64,000 nt of DNA from Oceanobacillus jordanicus (lineage in GTDB: Bacteria; Bacillota; Bacilli; Bacillales; Amphibacillaceae). The translations under genes and the position numbers were made by a program. Below the pieces are notes generated by a model, which worked only from the letters and a program-made list of their open reading frames with translations, searched no databases and was not told where the DNA came from. The DNA lies in contig NZ_JAIFZM010000002.1 in assembly GCF_022095695.1 (NCBI RefSeq), positions 310,001 through 374,000 on the forward strand. The letters are read 5' to 3'. Shown here in pieces: positions 60,891 through 64,000 of this stretch (position 1 is the first letter of the stretch; every line of letters starts with the position of its first letter).

Positions 60891-62627
60891 ATGTTAAAGA
60901 GATGGGGCTTGAAGAGGAAGTTTATTACATTTTTCTTAGCATTAACTGTACCAATTCTGGTTATTAGTATCTTAATCTATTATCAAACTGGAATTGTATT
61001 GAAAAAACAGGCAGTAGAGGAGGCAACGGAGAGGTTAAATAGAAATGAGCAGAATCTGTTAGATGTCTTTTCAACGGTAGAAACGATGTCTTCCTACATG
61101 ATTTACGACCGTAATTTTCGGGAGATGTTTACTGCTACAGAGGAAGAAATCTACCAACCTGAATATAGGGAAGCAATGGAGGTGATAAAAGGATATTTTA
61201 CATTTCAGCTTATCTCCAACCCTTACATTAATTCTATTTCATTAATTAGTAAGGACGGTCATCTAGTTGAACATGGTGAACCAGTAAAAGGAAACGAGTC
61301 AAAACTTGATCAGGCTGCAAAGGACGCAAACGGCAGCGCGGTCTGGAGTGATCCCTATCAAGTAACGAGCAGTTGGAATGATGATAAATATGTAATCAGT
61401 CTATCCAGACTGATTAATGATATGAATAATATAAGTGAACAAATTGGTTTAGTTCGTATACGGCTTGATCCAACAGCCTTGTATAACCAAATGGAAGTTC
61501 CTTCTCAACGCGGTGAATATTTTATTTTTTCTGATCAAGGAGAAGTCATCCTCCATCAAGATGCTGATTTAATTGGCAAGCAATTTCCGGATGCTGGTCT
61601 CACAGACTGGGTCACAGAGGGAAAGGAAGATTTCTTCAGTTATCAAGATGGTGATAGCCACTATCTCGTTGTTAAAAATCAACTTGCTAATACAGACTGG
61701 TTCTCTGTAACGGCAATAGATGAAGGTAAACTTGTAGCAGATCTAACGAACGTACGGGTATTGATTGGCTATTTAATTGGTATTCTTCTCTTAGCAGGAA
61801 TGTTGTTCTTTCTTTTATTTTACCATTCTACTATTAAACGGGTTATTGAATTGACCAATCAGACAAAGCAAGTGGCGAATGGGGATTTTACTGCCAGTGT
61901 GTATGTAGACTCCAACGACGAGATTGGAAAACTCGGACTTCGTTTTAATAAGATGGTGAAAACAATTCAACGACATATCGAAACAGAGTATAAGTTGAAA
62001 ATAAAGCAGAGAGAATCAGAGTTAAAAGCATTACAGAATCAAATTAATCCACATTTCTTGTACAACACGCTAGATATGATTCGCTGGAATGCAAGGTTCG
62101 AAAATGCACCGGAGACCGGACATTTAATTGAACGCCTGTCCAAAATATTTCGGATGAACCTGAATAACGGGAAAACATGGGTAAGATTTAAAGAAGAGAT
62201 CGAATACAGTCAAGCCTACCTTGAACTGCAAAAAAAGCGGTTAGGTGAACAACTGGATTATCATATTGAGATCGATCATGATCTGAAAGATTATTATGTG
62301 ATGAAGCAGGTGATCCAACCTTTAATTGAAAACAGTATTCAACATGGTATAAAAAATTTACCGAGACAAGGAATCATCCGAGTTCACTGTTACCAAAGGA
62401 ACAATCAAGCCGTGATCGATGTAATGGATAATGGTTGGGGATTTAGTGAAGCAAAGAAGGATGGTGAAGAGCGCGCTGGATTTGCTTTAAAAAATCTACA
62501 TGATCGCATATCGATCGTATTTGGCAAACCGTACGGTCTTATCCTATTGGATACAGACGAAGGGGCAGCCGTTCGATTGCTTCTGCCACTTTTAAATGAG
62601 GAAAAATCCAAAGAATTAGGTGATTAG
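60891..62627 (+). CDS. YesM/LytS-type sensor histidine kinase
   Basis: The 578-residue kinase has two membrane segments (residues about 11-30 and 288-312) flanking a 260-residue extracytoplasmic Cache-like sensor domain, a HAMP domain (TKQVANGDFTASVYVDSNDEIGKL), the His_kinase domain phospho-acceptor region LKALQNQINPHFLYNTLDMIRW and an ATPase domain with QPLIENSIQHGIKNL and DNGWGF. This is the YesM family that regulates sugar ABC operons. Downstream gene encodes its response regulator. Confidence 0.95.
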   Translation: MLKRWGLKRKFITFFLALTVPILVISILIYYQTGIVLKKQAVEEATERLNRNEQNLLDVFSTVETMSSYMIYDRNFREMFTATEEEIYQPEYREAMEVIKGYFTFQLISNPYINSISLISKDGHLVEHGEPVKGNESKLDQAAKDANGSAVWSDPYQVTSSWNDDKYVISLSRLINDMNNISEQIGLVRIRLDPTALYNQMEVPSQRGEYFIFSDQGEVILHQDADLIGKQFPDAGLTDWVTEGKEDFFSYQDGDSHYLVVKNQLANTDWFSVTAIDEGKLVADLTNVRVLIGYLIGILLLAGMLFFLLFYHSTIKRVIELTNQTKQVANGDFTASVYVDSNDEIGKLGLRFNKMVKTIQRHIETEYKLKIKQRESELKALQNQINPHFLYNTLDMIRWNARFENAPETGHLIERLSKIFRMNLNNGKTWVRFKEEIEYSQAYLELQKKRLGEQLDYHIEIDHDLKDYYVMKQVIQPLIENSIQHGIKNLPRQGIIRVHCYQRNNQAVIDVMDNGWGFSEAKKDGEERAGFALKNLHDRISIVFGKPYGLILLDTDEGAAVRLLLPLLNEEKSKELGD

Positions 62628-62630
62628 TTG

Positions 62631-64000
62631 ATGCCATTCAAGTTACTGATTGTCGATGACGAACCAATTACCAGACGTGGCTTAAGGCAGACAATTTATT
62701 GGGGAAAACACCAGATTGAATTTGTTGAAACGGCAATGGATGGGTTAGACGCCATCCATAAAATAAACGATATGGGTGGTGTCGATCTTGTCTTGTCAGA
62801 TGTCCGAATGCCGAACATGGATGGTCTGCAACTGGCTTCATATTTACAGCAGCACTATCCTAAGACGAAAACAATGCTTATCAGTGGTTATGATGAATTT
62901 GCGTATGCCAAAAAAGCAATGCAGTCAGGAGTAAAGGATTACTTGCTGAAACCAGTTGATATCGGTGAACTAGAGTTAAAAGTAGAGAAACTTATTAGTG
63001 AAATAGAAGAAGACCAGCAAATAAAAGACGAATTACAGAAAAGCGAAATCAAAAATGCTATTTTCCAACAGATTTACCATACTACCGATAACAATTCACC
63101 TCTTCAGTTAGGGCTAAATGTAAGGGTTTACCCATTTGTTTGTCTGGTAAAGGATTATGTCCAGCAAGCGCAGCACTACTCGAAGCAAGATATGGAAATA
63201 TTTCTCCACAATATAAAGCAATCGATTGAGCGCGTAGCGGAGGAGCTTGGATTTGAAACGATATCGATGTATATGAGTAAAGGATTACTGTTCACCTGTC
63301 TCATACAAAGACGTGATAGAGAGTTCGATTTAGAAAAGCTTATAGAAGACGTGATGAAACAAGCCACTTATTATTCCCTATCATTTGTATGGAGTGATTC
63401 GGTTATAGCAATAGCTGATATAAAGGATAAATATAGCGATCTCTTAAAGGTTTGTAAGTATTTCCCGCTAGTTGGGGAGAATGAAATACTTTTTTCCAAT
63501 TATAAACTGACACGGCCAATCGCGCAGAGTTATCCTCATGACATCGAGAAAGAATTAATGGAAGTACTTTATCATGTGGAATGGAAGGAAAGTGACCAGA
63601 TACAATCCCATGTCGAAAAGCTATTTCTCTATTTTAAAACAAACACATTTTTCCTTGACGAGGTAAAGGACGTTTGCACACAAATCCTTAATAATTTGTT
63701 GAAGGAATATGAAGGATTGCCAGGTATAAAAGCCGTACATGCCGATTTTCATTACCAGCAATCAATTGACCTTCTTTTATTCAATTCATACGCCTTGTTA
63801 CAGCAATTGTTTGAACAAGATATTGAGCGAATAAGAGAAAAGCTGGATTTAAAAACGGTAGAGAAAGCAGATTGGCTTGTCCAGCAAGCACAAGAATATA
63901 TTCAGTCCTATTTCCGTTCTGCAATAAAAGTTCAAGAAGTGGCAGATGTCATTAATGTATCCGCTAACTATTTCAGTACGTTGTTTAAACAGAAAACGGG
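62631..64000 (+). CDS. YesN-type AraC response regulator (cut by window end)
   Basis: ATG 62631 starts 4 bases after the kinase stop. The receiver domain reads KLLIVDDEPITRRGLRQ, with the phospho-acceptor in LVLSDVRMPNMDGLQLA and Lys in YLLKPVDIGELE. A middle linker of about 270 residues follows, and the window ends inside an AraC-type helix-turn-helix (IKVQEVADVINVSANYFSTLFKQKTG). It probably activates the sugar ABC operon. The C-terminal end, roughly 60 residues, is missing. Confidence 0.94.
   Translation, partial: MPFKLLIVDDEPITRRGLRQTIYWGKHQIEFVETAMDGLDAIHKINDMGGVDLVLSDVRMPNMDGLQLASYLQQHYPKTKTMLISGYDEFAYAKKAMQSGVKDYLLKPVDIGELELKVEKLISEIEEDQQIKDELQKSEIKNAIFQQIYHTTDNNSPLQLGLNVRVYPFVCLVKDYVQQAQHYSKQDMEIFLHNIKQSIERVAEELGFETISMYMSKGLLFTCLIQRRDREFDLEKLIEDVMKQATYYSLSFVWSDSVIAIADIKDKYSDLLKVCKYFPLVGENEILFSNYKLTRPIAQSYPHDIEKELMEVLYHVEWKESDQIQSHVEKLFLYFKTNTFFLDEVKDVCTQILNNLLKEYEGLPGIKAVHADFHYQQSIDLLLFNSYALLQQLFEQDIERIREKLDLKTVEKADWLVQQAQEYIQSYFRSAIKVQEVADVINVSANYFSTLFKQKT

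Noticed and set aside
1-64000. CRISPR array, tRNA, rRNA or prophage
   Set aside because: No regularly spaced direct repeats of CRISPR size, no cloverleaf or rRNA sequence, and no phage structural genes were seen; the only regular tandem repeat is the 21-bp array at 43.7 kb.

Overview
The window is AT-rich, with strong AGGAGG-type ribosome binding sites, frequent TTG/GTG starts, Rho-independent terminators, an S-box (SAM) riboswitch and CcpA-type cre sites. These point to a Bacillota genome. Gene content (UlaA-type PTS, TRAP transporters, DgaE/DgaF proteins, YesMN-type two-component system, a txpA-like small toxin) suggests a Bacillaceae relative in the Oceanobacillus/Virgibacillus/Gracilibacillus range; that placement is inference. 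No rRNA, tRNA, CRISPR array or intact insertion sequence was seen.

Layout. 1-3.2 kb: Nudix tail, chloramphenicol-phosphotransferase-like kinase, and a LysR regulator divergent from a MetX-like alpha/beta hydrolase. 3.9-6.9 kb (minus): a SAM-riboswitch operon of an SDR dehydrogenase, a MetT/NhaC-type transporter and luxS. 7-18 kb: a patchy accessory stretch with an orphan ParB-like protein, AraC/GyrI regulator, gene remnants, a DUF4352 protein, an unknown protein followed by a DUF262 nuclease-like protein, a decayed vanZ duplicate beside the intact vanZ, and small hydrolase/SRPBCC genes. 18.6-26.2 kb: a PTS-linked catabolic operon (PRD regulator, EIIA, EIIB, UlaA-type EIIC, phosphotriesterase-family, creatininase-family, KDGP aldolase, SIS protein). 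26.4-31 kb (minus): ABC transporter plus two-component system, and a Trm11-like methyltransferase.

31-39.8 kb: a sugar-acid operon (LacI, Ldh-family reductase, TRAP DctPQM, Zn-dehydrogenase, KDPG aldolase, UxuA, SDR) behind two tandem LacI-type operators and an internal cre site. 39.9-45.1 kb: SolA-like oxidase, methyltransferase, TauE/SafE, LprI-like lipoprotein, a 21-nt degenerate tandem repeat, MFS permease. 45.6-51.3 kb: a dga-type operon (amidohydrolase, DgaE, DgaF, KDG-type kinase, GntR) ending in an in-frame chimera of a ROK kinase N-half and a GH1 glycosidase C-terminus. 51.4-57.5 kb: GNAT remnant, VOC protein, TetR/quinone oxidoreductase pair, a membrane protein with a probable ATT start, a candidate type I toxin-antitoxin locus and an OmpA-like lipoprotein. 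57.7-64 kb: sugar ABC transporter with a YesM/YesN-type two-component system, cut by the window end.

The theme is sugar-acid and amino-sugar-acid catabolism. Three clusters each encode a different KDPG/KDGP-type aldolase, all yielding pyruvate plus glyceraldehyde 3-phosphate. The hexuronate-type cluster has no KDG kinase, whereas the dga cluster 9 kb away has one, so the clusters may work together. The two most notable items are the PTS-linked 18.6-26.2 kb cluster, for which I know no described pathway, and the ROK-GH1 chimera at 50.6-51.3 kb.
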